A DNA stretch of 64,000 nt, taken from NCBI RefSeq assembly GCF_000526995.1, contig NZ_AZUI01000001.1, forward strand, positions 1,426,001 to 1,490,000, given 5' to 3'. Made by a program: the position numbers and the translations under genes. Below the pieces are notes generated by a model that searched no databases, had not been told where the DNA came from, and was given only the letters and a program-made list of their open reading frames with translations. This document shows positions 44,120 to 54,158 of the stretch, piece by piece; within the stretch, counting starts at the first letter, position 1; each line of letters starts with the position of its first letter. Source of the DNA: Lacrimispora indolis DSM 755. Lineage in GTDB: Bacteria; Bacillota; Clostridia; Lachnospirales; Lachnospiraceae.

Positions 44120-45205
44120 TCAATATGCCCTCTTCGGTTTTTCTTCAGCAGCCGTGTCAGCCGGGTACACACCTTCCTGTACATAGGCGATCTTATCTAC
44201 GTTTTCACCCTTTTCCAGCTTCTGAATGATTTCAGCCACACGGGGACCGTGAAGCGGGTTGCATTCTACGGATACGTTCATATCCCCGGCAATCATGGAA
44301 TCAAAAGCAGCTGCAACCGCGTCAAAGGAAATGATGATGATATCGCCCTTTGGCCCGCAGGTCTTTCCTGCCGCCTTGATGGCGTCAATGGCTCCAAAGG
44401 CCATGTTGTCATTTTCAGCGATCACAACATCAATGTCATCATAGGTCTTTAAGAAGGATTCCATGACCTCCTGTCCCTTTGCCTGAGTAAATTCTCCTGT
44501 CTGACGCTCTAACATCTTCCACTTGGGATGATCCTTCATCTTTTCTTCCACGCCGTCGGTACGGCCGATCTGGGCGGAGGAACCGATGGTGCCCTGCAGG
44601 GTCACGATGTTGATGTCATCGTCTGCCCGGTTATTCTTCTTTAAATATTCATCAAGCCAGGCAACCGCATCATATCCTTCCTGAAGGAAATTGGAACCCA
44701 CCCATGCAGTATAAAGAGAGTCATCGGAAACATCGATCATACGGTCAACAATGATAACCGGGATTCCTGCATCCTTTGCTTCCTGCAAAACCGTATCCCA
44801 GCCTGTTTCCGTAACCGGCGCGATAACAATATAGTCCACATCCTGCTGGATAAAGTTTCTGACAGCCTTTAACTGGTTTTCCTGCTTCTGCTGCGCATCA
44901 TCGAATATCAGCTTATACCCGTTTGCTTCCGTAAACGTGGATTTCATGGATTCGGTGTTTGCCGTTCTCCAGTCAGACTCCGCACCTACCTGGGAAAAGC
45001 CTACCACCAGCAGTTCCTTTTTCTCCTCTGCCTTTGCAGCTTCTGTCTTGGCAGCCTCTGTCGTCTCCGCAGCAGCCTCTGTTTTTGTTTCCCCGCCGGC
45101 AGGCGCTGCTGTGGTTGCCGCTGTCTGAGAGCCGCTGCATCCGGATAATACCATGGCTGCGGTCATGGCAGCCGCCGTCATCATGCCCAATAATCTTTTC
45201 TTCAT
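44120..45205 (-). CDS. ytfQ: Sugar-binding lipoprotein (YtfQ-like, galactofuranose type)
   Basis: The ~361-residue protein has lipobox VLSGCSG and an Ala/Glu-rich linker. The YtfQ-type body follows (VVGFSQVGAESDWRTANTES, DYIVIAPVTETGWDTVL, IIVDRMIDVSDDSLYTAWVG and AENDNMAFGAIDAIK). An upstream in-frame ATG exists at 45220, but MKKRLLG at 45205 follows a GGAGGG ribosome site and makes a normal signal peptide. Related E. coli protein binds galactofuranose; the ligand here is inferred. Confidence 0.85.
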   Translation of the reverse strand: MKKRLLGMMTAAAMTAAMVLSGCSGSQTAATTAAPAGGETKTEAAAETTEAAKTEAAKAEEKKELLVVGFSQVGAESDWRTANTESMKSTFTEANGYKLIFDDAQQKQENQLKAVRNFIQQDVDYIVIAPVTETGWDTVLQEAKDAGIPVIIVDRMIDVSDDSLYTAWVGSNFLQEGYDAVAWLDEYLKKNNRADDDINIVTLQGTIGSSAQIGRTDGVEEKMKDHPKWKMLERQTGEFTQAKGQEVMESFLKTYDDIDVVIAENDNMAFGAIDAIKAAGKTCGPKGDIIIISFDAVAAAFDSMIAGDMNVSVECNPLHGPRVAEIIQKLEKGENVDKIAYVQEGVYPADTAAEEKPKRAY

Positions 45206-45258
45206 ATCAATTCCCTCCAAATGATATATCGTGTTTGCTCTTCTTAGTAACTACCTGT

Positions 45259-45287
45259 ATCATAGCGATTGCATGCCCTTTTCTCAA
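45259..45287 (-). promoter_or_regulatory. Promoter of the ytfQRT-yjfF-like operon
   Basis: On the minus strand TTGAGA and TATGAT are 17 bases apart, about 54 bases before ytfQ. Confidence 0.6.
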
Positions 45288-45302
45288 TGCAAAATCTTTT
45301 GT

Positions 45303-45380
45303 AAAGGGTTGAGTTTTTTACGCTTTTGCCGGGCATTCCGGAACAAGGTTGGTTTTTTTCGGAAAAAGGTTGGTTTTTTT
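45303..45380. promoter_or_regulatory. Direct repeats upstream of ytfQ, probable response-regulator sites
   Basis: AAGGTTGGTTTTTT occurs at 45345-45358 and 45366-45379, exactly 21 bp apart. A weaker copy (AAGGGTTGAGTTTTTT) lies at about 45304-45319. All lie upstream of the -35 box. Confidence 0.55.
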
Positions 45381-46818
45381 ATCTGTTCCCCTTTAAAGAA
45401 GCCGGAATCCTGACAGTCACTGAGGTCCCCGCTCCGTACTGGCTTTCAATGTGCAGCCCATAGGCTTCCCCGAAATTCAGCCGGATCCGCTCCGCCACAT
45501 TGGCGATTCCAAAGCCTTCCCGAAGGCCAACATCCTCTCCTCCCCTGCTCACCAGCTTCTGCATTTTTTCAAGCTCTTCCGGTTTCATACCAATGCCGTT
45601 ATCCTCCACCTTTAACAGGATGTCCCCCTCTTCCTGCCAGCCGGTGATCTTTAGAAAACCCTTTTTCCTGCAATTCTTGATCCCATGATAAAGGGCATTC
45701 TCCACAATGGGCTGCAGGGTCAGCTTTAAGATGGAGTAATCCATGATCTGCTCCTTAAAATCGATCTCATAATCCAGAATATCCTCATAGCGGAAATGCT
45801 GGATCTGGAGATAGCTGTTCACATGCTCCGCCTCTCCCCTGACGGTGATAAAATCACGGCCGTTGTTCAGTCCCATCCGGAGAAAGGAAGAAAGGGCTGT
45901 GATCATTTCCACCACCTCCTGATGTCGTTTCCCCTCTGCCAGCCAGACGATGGTATCTAAGGTGTTATAAAGAAAATGAGGATTAATCTGGGCCTGGAGA
46001 AGCTTTAATTCGGCCTTTCTCTTTAACTCCTGTTCCTCCTTAATGTGGTCGATCAGCTCTACAATGCGGACTACCATGTGATCATACTGGTCGCTTAACA
46101 TCTGGATCTCCCTGATATTGCTCCTGGGCGCATTGGCCTTTAAACTGCCGTTTGCAAGGACCATGGTATATTCACACAGCTCCTCAATGGGCCTTGTGAT
46201 CTTCTTTCCAAAGGAAGAAAAGGAAGCCATTAAAAACACAATGATATAAGCGGAAACCATGATACAGAGGGCAATGGCCCGCTTTGTCTGGGAATCCAGC
46301 TTCCGGCGCATGGATTCCAGAGTCTTTGTTTCATTGTAAATATAATCCGACATGGTTTCTTCGATTAAGTCGGTGATCACATAAATGTCCTTGTCCAGCC
46401 GCTCCATGTTCCGGTCATAATCCCCGATAATATTGCTGGTGCGGATGTCCTCGATCCTTTTTTCCAGAATGCCTATGAGAATGATGATCCCGTCAAGCCC
46501 CTTTTTGCTGTTTTCCTGGGGAGTGGAATCCTTCAGCTGCTCAAACAGCCTGCGGGAATTTTCCAGCTCCTCATAAGGATTTAAGGAATCAAAGCTGTCC
46601 GCTCCGATGACGATGCGGTACATCTTATAATCGATGTTGGATTTAAAGTCAAAATTGAACTCCGTGGCCATGGTTAAGTTCCGGATGCTCTGCCGGTACT
46701 GCTTATTCTGCCATGCCATCATATACAGCAATATCCCAATCATAATAATGACCGGGATAAATACGATTGCCTGCATGGACTGTATTTTCGCTTTGATCGA
46801 ATCACGTTTGCAGTTCAT
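45379..46818 (-). CDS. Sensor histidine kinase, YesM/LytS type
   Basis: The 479-residue membrane kinase has a first helix (VFIPVIIMIGILLYMMAW, about residues 17-35), an extracytoplasmic region, and a second helix near 181-200. A HAMP-like stretch, the phospho-acceptor box LLQAQINPHFLYNTLDTI and the ATPase motif VEDNGIGM follow. AGGAGG lies 5 bases before the ATG at 46818, which overlaps the regulator gene's stop by 17 bases. With its regulator it probably senses a sugar and controls the adjoining ytfQRT-type importer. Confidence 0.9.
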   Translation of the reverse strand: MNCKRDSIKAKIQSMQAIVFIPVIIMIGILLYMMAWQNKQYRQSIRNLTMATEFNFDFKSNIDYKMYRIVIGADSFDSLNPYEELENSRRLFEQLKDSTPQENSKKGLDGIIILIGILEKRIEDIRTSNIIGDYDRNMERLDKDIYVITDLIEETMSDYIYNETKTLESMRRKLDSQTKRAIALCIMVSAYIIVFLMASFSSFGKKITRPIEELCEYTMVLANGSLKANAPRSNIREIQMLSDQYDHMVVRIVELIDHIKEEQELKRKAELKLLQAQINPHFLYNTLDTIVWLAEGKRHQEVVEMITALSSFLRMGLNNGRDFITVRGEAEHVNSYLQIQHFRYEDILDYEIDFKEQIMDYSILKLTLQPIVENALYHGIKNCRKKGFLKITGWQEEGDILLKVEDNGIGMKPEELEKMQKLVSRGGEDVGLREGFGIANVAERIRLNFGEAYGLHIESQYGAGTSVTVRIPASLKGNR

Positions 46819-48430
46819 TTCTGCCTCCTGACCGGAATGCTTTGGGCGTAATTCCATGTGTCTTTTTAAATATGTAGCTGAAATAGTGAGGATCCTTATA
46901 TCCCACCTGATATCCGATCTCCGAGGCACGAAGGTCTGTCTTAAGAAGCAGCTCTTTCGCAGCCTCCATCCGCACCTTTGTTAAATATTCCACAAAGGTG
47001 ATGCCCATTTCCTGGCTGAATATGGTGCTGAAATGATTGGGGCTTATATTCACGGTGGAAGACACCACATTTAAGGAAATATCCTCATCCTGAAAGTGAT
47101 TTCCAATATAATCCCTGGCCTTGTCAAGAACCAGACGATACTTTTTCTGGGAACAGGTGGTGCGGAGGGTGACAGCCTTTGTTAAGATCTCCCTGGCGTA
47201 TTTTACCGCAGCTTCTTCCGATCCCACCCAGGGCTTTATGGTCTCTGCATCTCCGAATTCCTTCAGCACCTGCTCCGGTTCAAACCCAAGCTGGGTGACA
47301 AAGCTTACCGCGGCGAGATACATATCCACTAGCAGATACTGCCGGAAGATCAGGGATTTGAAGTTATCCCCGCAGGCCTCTAAATATTCCTCCAGAAAAT
47401 ACTTCACCTCAGGAACAGAACCGTTTTTAAGAAAGTTGGGGACAATGTCCCTGCCCAGTTTCGTTATATCCAGACCTTCCAGGCTGAGGCTTCCCGAATC
47501 ATCATGAAGCCGTACTGCGGCCTCTGCCGTAAGAAACTGGTTGTATTCCAGCATGTAACGGCAGGCGTATGCCCGGCTAGCTGCCTTAAAACAGGCCTTA
47601 AGCTCACTGAGCCTGCGGACCGGAACGCCGGTCCCCCCGAAATACTCCATACCCGGGCAGGATTCCACAAGGCGGATCAAACGATTTAAGCACGCTGCCA
47701 CCCTTTTCTCCAAATCTTCTAAGTCATTTCCCATGACAAGAATGGCATACCCTTCCGTCAGCCGGTTAAATACCACTGCCTCCGCCCTGCCTTCAAACTG
47801 TTCCTTTACCATCTCATCAAAAATAACTCCCTGATCCGTATACTGTTCCTGTCCATGGGATGGCCTTGCCTGGAACAAAATCAGGTTATAGACCGGAGCG
47901 CTGAGAGATAAGCTGTGTTCCTGCCCCTTTAAAAGGATTTCCTGGAGACCTAATTTTCCTGATACAATGGTATCAAACAGCCGGTCCCGCTCCATCCGTT
48001 TTCTTTCCTCCTGCTGCTTTAAAAACTCCAGCTTATACCCTTTCTCGCTTCTCTCCTGGATAATGGCTTCGCTCATCCGCTCCAAGGCCTCTAAAAGCTG
48101 GCTGCTGCTTACAGGTTTAAGAAGATAATCCGCCGCACCGATCTTTATGGCCCGCTTAGCATACTCAAAATCATCATATCCGCTGAAAAACATGATGCGG
48201 ATGCCCGGAAGCTGCTTTTTTACCAGCTCGGCCAGCTCAAGCCCGTCCATAAAAGGCATGCGGATATCTGTCAGCAGGATGTCCGGCTTGGATTTTAAAA
48301 TGAGAGGATAGGCCAGTTCTCCATCCGGCGCCTCCCCTGCGAATTCAAATCCGTACCTTTCCCATGGAATCCCATTTTTAATACCCTCACGGACTATTTT
48401 TTCATCCTCTGCAAGAAAAATCTTAACCAT
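46802..48430 (-). CDS. Response regulator with AraC-type DNA-binding domain (YesN-like)
   Basis: The 542-residue protein has an N-terminal receiver (phospho-Asp in DILLTDIRMPFMDG, Lys in DYLLKPVSS). A long middle region and a C-terminal double HTH follow (ISLNVVSSTVNISPNHFSTIF and ASEIGYQVGYKDPHYFSYIFKK). I choose MVKIFLAEDE at 48430 as the start; GGGGGC lies before it. Direct repeats spaced by two helical turns upstream of ytfQ are candidate targets. Confidence 0.9.
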   Translation of the reverse strand: MVKIFLAEDEKIVREGIKNGIPWERYGFEFAGEAPDGELAYPLILKSKPDILLTDIRMPFMDGLELAELVKKQLPGIRIMFFSGYDDFEYAKRAIKIGAADYLLKPVSSSQLLEALERMSEAIIQERSEKGYKLEFLKQQEERKRMERDRLFDTIVSGKLGLQEILLKGQEHSLSLSAPVYNLILFQARPSHGQEQYTDQGVIFDEMVKEQFEGRAEAVVFNRLTEGYAILVMGNDLEDLEKRVAACLNRLIRLVESCPGMEYFGGTGVPVRRLSELKACFKAASRAYACRYMLEYNQFLTAEAAVRLHDDSGSLSLEGLDITKLGRDIVPNFLKNGSVPEVKYFLEEYLEACGDNFKSLIFRQYLLVDMYLAAVSFVTQLGFEPEQVLKEFGDAETIKPWVGSEEAAVKYAREILTKAVTLRTTCSQKKYRLVLDKARDYIGNHFQDEDISLNVVSSTVNISPNHFSTIFSQEMGITFVEYLTKVRMEAAKELLLKTDLRASEIGYQVGYKDPHYFSYIFKKTHGITPKAFRSGGRNELQT

Positions 48431-48552
48431 ATCCAATGCCCCCTGTCTGCCCACGTTCATGACTAAATTATATAAAATCCCAAAAAGAAATATAAGGGAA
48501 TAATTTCCGTCCCTGGTTTTTCATTCGTAAAAAAATATACTTAATAGTACCA

Positions 48553-48608
48553 CAAAAAGAGGACATCTTAAAGTTCCTGATTCATACGGAATTTTAAGAT
48601 GCCCTCTC
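48553..48608 (-). terminator. Terminator of the bgl operon
   Basis: On the minus strand AGAGGGCATCTTAAA pairs with TTTAAGATGTCCTCT and is followed by TTTTTG. Confidence 0.85.
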
Positions 48609-48632
48609 TCTATTTCAGCTTGCCTGCTGTTT

Positions 48633-50084
<1,452 letters not shown>

Positions 50085-50099
50085 TCAAAATGAGTCAAG

Positions 50100-50135
50100 C
50101 AGATATTTGCAATCCGCTTCATTGCTTGATTTGTG
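50100..50135. repeat. Degenerate ~35-bp repeat, copy 1
   Basis: It starts CAGATATTTGCAATCCGC and ends GCTTGATTTGTG; it aligns with copies at 50141-50175 and 52140-52174. It lies between bglF and bglA. Confidence 0.55.
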
Positions 50136-50140
50136 TCAAT

Positions 50141-50175
50141 CGGACATTTCCAATCCTCTTAGCTACTTGATGAGC
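50141..50175. repeat. Degenerate ~35-bp repeat, copy 2
   Basis: It starts CGGACATTTCCAATCC and ends GCTACTTGATGAGC, abutting the bglF stop codon. Confidence 0.55.
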
Positions 50176-52047
50176 TTACACAATGGTCAACAGTTTCTCT
50201 CCCGCCTCAACCTGCTTCTTATCGCAGATCTTTAAGCTTACAAAATTGTTCATATTGGATACAAGCACAGGGGTCGTAAGGGAAAATCCCGCTTCCTTAA
50301 TTTTTTCCATATCAAATTCCAGCAGAAGACTTCCCTTTGTCACATGGTCTCCTTCCTTGCAGTGAATGGTAAAGCCATCTCCTTTCAGCTGCACCGTATC
50401 AAGGCCCACATGGATCAAAACCTCTGCTCCCCTATCCGTGGTGATTCCCACTGCATGCCTGGTGTCGATCACCGCGCTGATGGTTCCATCCGCAGGAGCA
50501 TACACCTTTCCCTCTGACGGGATAATTGCCGCCCCTTCTCCCAGCACTCCGCCTGCAAATACCGCATCTTCCACCTCTGTTAAAGAAATCACAGTTCCCG
50601 CAAGAGGGCTTGCCAGTTCAATGGTCTCCACCAATGGTTTTTTCTCTTCAAAAGCAGCATCAGATTCAGATGCCGCTCCCCCGTCTGCCTCCCCCGGCTT
50701 ATAAAGAATCAGGGTAAGGATAAAGGCAAGTGTCACAGAAGCCACCAGGGCGATCACACCGTTTATCATATTCCCAAAGCCACCGCCGCCGATCATCTGG
50801 ATCAGGGATAAACTGGAGGGAGAACCGCCGAAGGAATAGGCCACCAAATGGGTAATTCCCGCATAAAGTCCTGAAATAGCGGCAGCAATGACAGAGGCGA
50901 TCATAGGAGTTTTATACTTTAAGGTCACACCGTACATGGCAGGCTCTGTAATGCCTGCAACAATGGCAGAGACACCGGCGGCAGAGGCGGTGGATTTCAC
51001 GTTCTCATCCTTTGCCTTGACCGCAACAGCCAGGGAAGCGCCGCCCTGGGCCAGATTGGAGCAGAACATGGTAATAATCAGGATTGCGTCAAAGCCCAGG
51101 CTGGTGAAACCGATGGTCATCAGCGGGATCAGAGCATAATGCATACCCGTCATAACGATAAACGGCATGGCCGCAGAAAGCAGCATAATTGTAAGCCAGC
51201 CGGCCTTGTCATACAGAAAGCTGATGCCGGAAGCCAGATAATTTCCAAGGATGCTTCCAAGCGGACCAACTACAACAAGAGCAACGGGTATGGAAATAAA
51301 AACCACAATCAAAGGCTTTAAAAACACCTTTACAATGTTGGGGCAGATCTTATCCGCAAACCGCTCAATATAGCCCATAATGGGTACGATGAGAAGCACC
51401 GGAAGTACGGAAGAGGAATACACGGCCGATGTGACCGGGATCCCGAAATAAGCGGTATTGCCCTGGCCCAAAAGAGCCGTAATATCGGGATGGATAAGAA
51501 GCGCGGCCACAACCATTGCCAGATAAATGTTGGAGCCAAGGCGCTTTGCCGTTGTCATTGCAAGCAACACAGGCATGAAGTAAAAGAATGCGTCGCCTGC
51601 TGCATTTAAAATCACATACGTGCTTCCTGTGGTATCCACCAGCCCAAAGGTCATGAGAAGGGTCAGAACCACCTTGATCATACCGCAGCCCAGCATGGCC
51701 GGAAGCAGAGGAGTCATGCAGCCGGCTACAAAGCCGCACATGCGGGAGAATAAATTCTCCTTTGGCCCTTCATCCGTTCCCCCTGTGCTCTCCTCAAAAT
51801 GTCCCAGCTTTAAAAGCTCCTTGTGTACATTGCCTACCTCGTTGCCGATGACGATCTGGTATTGTCCGCCCTGGCGGACCACCCGGATCACTCCCGGCAC
51901 CTTTTCAACTTCAGAATCCTTTGGAATGGCGCTGTCTTTCAGCACGAACCTCAGTCGTGTCATACAATGGGTCAGCCCGCTTACATTTTTTTCTCCGCCA
52001 ACCTCGTCAAGCAAGGCCTGTGCGGTCTTTGCATAATCCAATGCCAT
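50176..52047 (-). CDS. bglF: Beta-glucoside-specific PTS enzyme IIBCA
   Basis: The 623-residue membrane protein phosphorylates beta-glucosides during import. Domain order is IIB (phospho-Cys 28 in GLTHCMTRLRF), IIC (about residues 105-460, many helices, including ITEPAMYGVTL) and IIA (His in EVLIHVGLDTVQLKG near residue 550). It lies downstream of licT behind its own RAT/terminator and upstream of the 6-phospho-beta-glucosidase. Confidence 0.95.
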   Translation of the reverse strand: MALDYAKTAQALLDEVGGEKNVSGLTHCMTRLRFVLKDSAIPKDSEVEKVPGVIRVVRQGGQYQIVIGNEVGNVHKELLKLGHFEESTGGTDEGPKENLFSRMCGFVAGCMTPLLPAMLGCGMIKVVLTLLMTFGLVDTTGSTYVILNAAGDAFFYFMPVLLAMTTAKRLGSNIYLAMVVAALLIHPDITALLGQGNTAYFGIPVTSAVYSSSVLPVLLIVPIMGYIERFADKICPNIVKVFLKPLIVVFISIPVALVVVGPLGSILGNYLASGISFLYDKAGWLTIMLLSAAMPFIVMTGMHYALIPLMTIGFTSLGFDAILIITMFCSNLAQGGASLAVAVKAKDENVKSTASAAGVSAIVAGITEPAMYGVTLKYKTPMIASVIAAAISGLYAGITHLVAYSFGGSPSSLSLIQMIGGGGFGNMINGVIALVASVTLAFILTLILYKPGEADGGAASESDAAFEEKKPLVETIELASPLAGTVISLTEVEDAVFAGGVLGEGAAIIPSEGKVYAPADGTISAVIDTRHAVGITTDRGAEVLIHVGLDTVQLKGDGFTIHCKEGDHVTKGSLLLEFDMEKIKEAGFSLTTPVLVSNMNNFVSLKICDKKQVEAGEKLLTIV

Positions 52048-52139
52048 ATGATTTTCCCCCTTATTTTAAAGTTTTTTATTGTTATCTATCTGAAAAGGCG
52101 TCTGCCGGCTATCTTATAACGCCTTACCATTCAGTTAAG

Positions 52140-52174
52140 CGGATATTCGCAATCCGTTTCGCTACTTGATTCGG
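52140..52174. repeat. Degenerate ~35-bp repeat, copy 3
   Basis: CGGATATTCGCAATCCG forms a small hairpin (CGGAT/ATCCG) and is followed by GCTACTTGATTCGG. It lies in the bglF leader. Confidence 0.55.
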
Positions 52175-52210
52175 TTAAAAAGTGTCTGCACACTTTCCTG
52201 TGATATAATA

Positions 52211-52280
52211 AAAGGACCCTGCCGAAAAGCAGCCTGCCGGTCAAACAACCGTTGCAGCCCACTTTCCATGCAGGGTCCTG
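52211..52280 (-). terminator. LicT-controlled terminator before bglF
   Basis: On the minus strand GGACCCTGC, shared with the RAT 3' arm, pairs with GCAGGGTCC, then TTTTATT. Confidence 0.8.
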
Positions 52281-52312
52281 CCCGGACCATAAATCCTGTC
52301 CGGTAACAATCC
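52274..52312 (-). promoter_or_regulatory. RAT antiterminator site before bglF
   Basis: The minus strand begins GGATTGTTAC and ends GGGCAGGACC, the two conserved flanks of BglG/LicT RAT sites. The internal hairpin (CCGGAC/GTCCGG) is longer than usual. Confidence 0.7.
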
Positions 52313-52324
52313 CAGCCCTCTGTT

Positions 52325-53164
52325 TTAAACCAGCTCTCTGGTAACCTTTTCTATGTGAATCATCAGATACATCATTTCCTCCCGGTCTATTTCATAATAA
52401 TACCGGTCATGTATATAATTTGCTATTTTAATAATACAGTTATAGGACCTGCGGTATTTGTCCTTTAACAGCTGATACCACTCTTCGTCAGTCTCCTCAT
52501 ACTGCTTATGCTGAAGCATGCGCTGAACGAAAAAACGTATGTGAGTCACAAAACGCCTGTAATCCCAGGATTCCGTATTCAGTTTTACCTGAAAAGAAGC
52601 TTCCACAATATCCACGATATCCTTGATAATTTCCGTAATAACCTCTAAATCATCAGTCTCCGCCCGGTTCAGCTGTCCATAAACAAAATGGAACGCCAGG
52701 AACATGGCTTCATCCTCTTCCATGGAAATATTAAGCCTTCTCCTGATCAAGTCCACCGCATACAGCCCCACCTTAAACTCATTGGGATAAAACCGCTTCC
52801 CCTCCCAAAGCATGGCATTGCGCAGGATGGTCCCGCTTCTGTAACGGTCTGCAGCACCGGCGATATGGTCGCACACCGGAAGAATGATCCGGGAATCCAG
52901 CTGCATTCCAAACTCACTTTTGGCGTAATCCACGGTTTGTTCACTGATCTCCCAGTATTCCTGGGGAAGCTTTGCAAAATACTCCTCAAAATGACGGGCT
53001 TCCCGCTTGTCATTCTGTACAAATACCCGCTCCACCAGCTTACGGTCCACCTCATCGCCCTTTTTCTTTCCAAAGCCAATGGATTTACCCTTCAGAATGA
53101 TTTCTTTCCCCCCGGAATTGTAAGCGGATACCATATTATTGTTCAAAACTTTTTCAATCTTCAT
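52325..53164 (-). CDS. licT: BglG/LicT-family transcriptional antiterminator
   Basis: The 279-residue RNA-binding regulator has an N-terminal CAT domain (KIEKVLNNNMVSAYNSGGKE, here MKIEKVLNNN and GKSIGFGKKKGD) and two PRD domains that are phosphorylated by PTS proteins. In-frame sequence extends upstream to 53263, but AAAGGG precedes the ATG at 53164 and the protein then starts exactly at the CAT domain. RAT/terminator pairs lie in front of it and in front of bglF. Confidence 0.93.
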   Translation of the reverse strand: MKIEKVLNNNMVSAYNSGGKEIILKGKSIGFGKKKGDEVDRKLVERVFVQNDKREARHFEEYFAKLPQEYWEISEQTVDYAKSEFGMQLDSRIILPVCDHIAGAADRYRSGTILRNAMLWEGKRFYPNEFKVGLYAVDLIRRRLNISMEEDEAMFLAFHFVYGQLNRAETDDLEVITEIIKDIVDIVEASFQVKLNTESWDYRRFVTHIRFFVQRMLQHKQYEETDEEWYQLLKDKYRRSYNCIIKIANYIHDRYYYEIDREEMMYLMIHIEKVTRELV

Positions 53165-53180
53165 ATTCCCTTTCAATAAC

Positions 53181-53249
53181 AAAAAAAGACAAGCTACGAG
53201 GACCATCACATAACGAGAATACGTGACTACAATCCTGTAGATCTTGCCT
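53181..53249 (-). terminator. LicT-controlled terminator before licT
   Basis: On the minus strand GGCAAG-AT-CTAC, shared with the RAT, pairs with GTAGCTTGTC, then TTTTTTT. Confidence 0.75.
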
Positions 53250-53268
53250 GCCTTACCAGTCACAAACT
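53240..53268 (-). promoter_or_regulatory. RAT antiterminator site before licT
   Basis: The 29-base minus-strand site (starts AGTTTGTGACTGG, ends GGCAGGCAAGATC) matches the LicT RAT consensus in its TTGT, ACTG and GGCAGGCAA parts. Confidence 0.8.
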
Positions 53269-53289
53269 ACAAATCTATTTTCTAAACGC

Positions 53290-53318
53290 AGTATATCACG
53301 GATCATTGCAGAAGTCTA
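53290..53318 (-). promoter_or_regulatory. Promoter of the licT-bglF-bglA operon
   Basis: On the minus strand TAGACT and TATACT are 17 bases apart, with TGA before the -10 (extended -10). It lies about 20 bases before the RAT. Confidence 0.55.
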
Positions 53319-53365
53319 TTTGCAAATTTATTCAATAACGCCGTTATATTTCGTACAATATGCAC

Positions 53366-53409
53366 AAAAACATGCCGTTTCCAGCCAGGCCGCTGCTGAA
53401 AACGGCATG
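53366..53409 (-). terminator. Terminator of the dga operon
   Basis: On the minus strand CATGCCGTTT pairs with AAACGGCATG and is followed by TTTTTG. Confidence 0.8.
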
Positions 53410-53420
53410 ATCATTTTCTC

Positions 53421-54155
53421 TTATCTCACCACTTCTTTTATCATCTCATAAAGAACCAGAACATCCGGTATCCTGGTAGCTCCTGTTTCTTTATCAATGA
53501 TGGAAGAATATACATGAGGAATAATAAGCTCTACCCCTGCATCCACCGCAATTTCTAAGATCTCCTTAAAGTTCTCAAGGTCAATTCCTCCCGTAGGTTC
53601 CAGGCCAAAGCCGGTCTCTTTGCAGGCCTTTGCCACTGCCTCCAGCTCTTCCCGGACCTTAAGGCCTCCCATTGGGAAGTACTTTAAGGAATCGGCTCCC
53701 TGTTCCCTTGCCATGGCGATGGCTGTCTTAACAGGCACCACGGCAGGCTCCAGATCCTTGCACAAAGGTCCGGTGGAAATTTTTACATACCCAGGCTTTC
53801 CGCAGGGAGCCACCATGGAATTTATAAACGGACCGTCCCCTGCCTTTGCCCTTGTATATCCGCCTGCCGTAAAGGTCTGGTTGATGTGCTTTGGCTTTAT
53901 CTGACCGGAGATTTCCGCCACTGCCTTCCACTGTCCCGGATTTCCCGCTCCCAGTCCTACGGAAATATTGTTGTCCACTGCTGCCTGATATTTCTTCATA
54001 TCTTCCACAGCGCTTTCCACATCCGGATAATCCGCCGATAAAATGCCAACCGCCACATGACCCTGTGCAGCCTCATAGATTGCCCTTGCATTTTCCACGG
54101 AATTAGTCAGGCAGTTTAAACAAACCCTTCCTTTATAAAAATTCAGTTTTTCCAT
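53421..54155 (-). CDS. dgaF: 2-dehydro-3-deoxy-6-phosphogluconate aldolase (DgaF-like)
   Basis: The 244-residue TIM-barrel enzyme splits KDG-6-phosphate into pyruvate and glyceraldehyde 3-phosphate. DgaF-type landmarks are VCLNCLTNSVENA, SVGLGAGNPGQW, HINQTFTAGGYTRA, DSLKYFPMGGLK (candidate Schiff-base Lys) and GLEPTGGIDL. It follows dgaE by 3 bases as the last step of the D-glucosaminate pathway. Confidence 0.9.
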   Translation of the reverse strand: MEKLNFYKGRVCLNCLTNSVENARAIYEAAQGHVAVGILSADYPDVESAVEDMKKYQAAVDNNISVGLGAGNPGQWKAVAEISGQIKPKHINQTFTAGGYTRAKAGDGPFINSMVAPCGKPGYVKISTGPLCKDLEPAVVPVKTAIAMAREQGADSLKYFPMGGLKVREELEAVAKACKETGFGLEPTGGIDLENFKEILEIAVDAGVELIIPHVYSSIIDKETGATRIPDVLVLYEMIKEVVR

Positions 54156-54158
54156 CCT

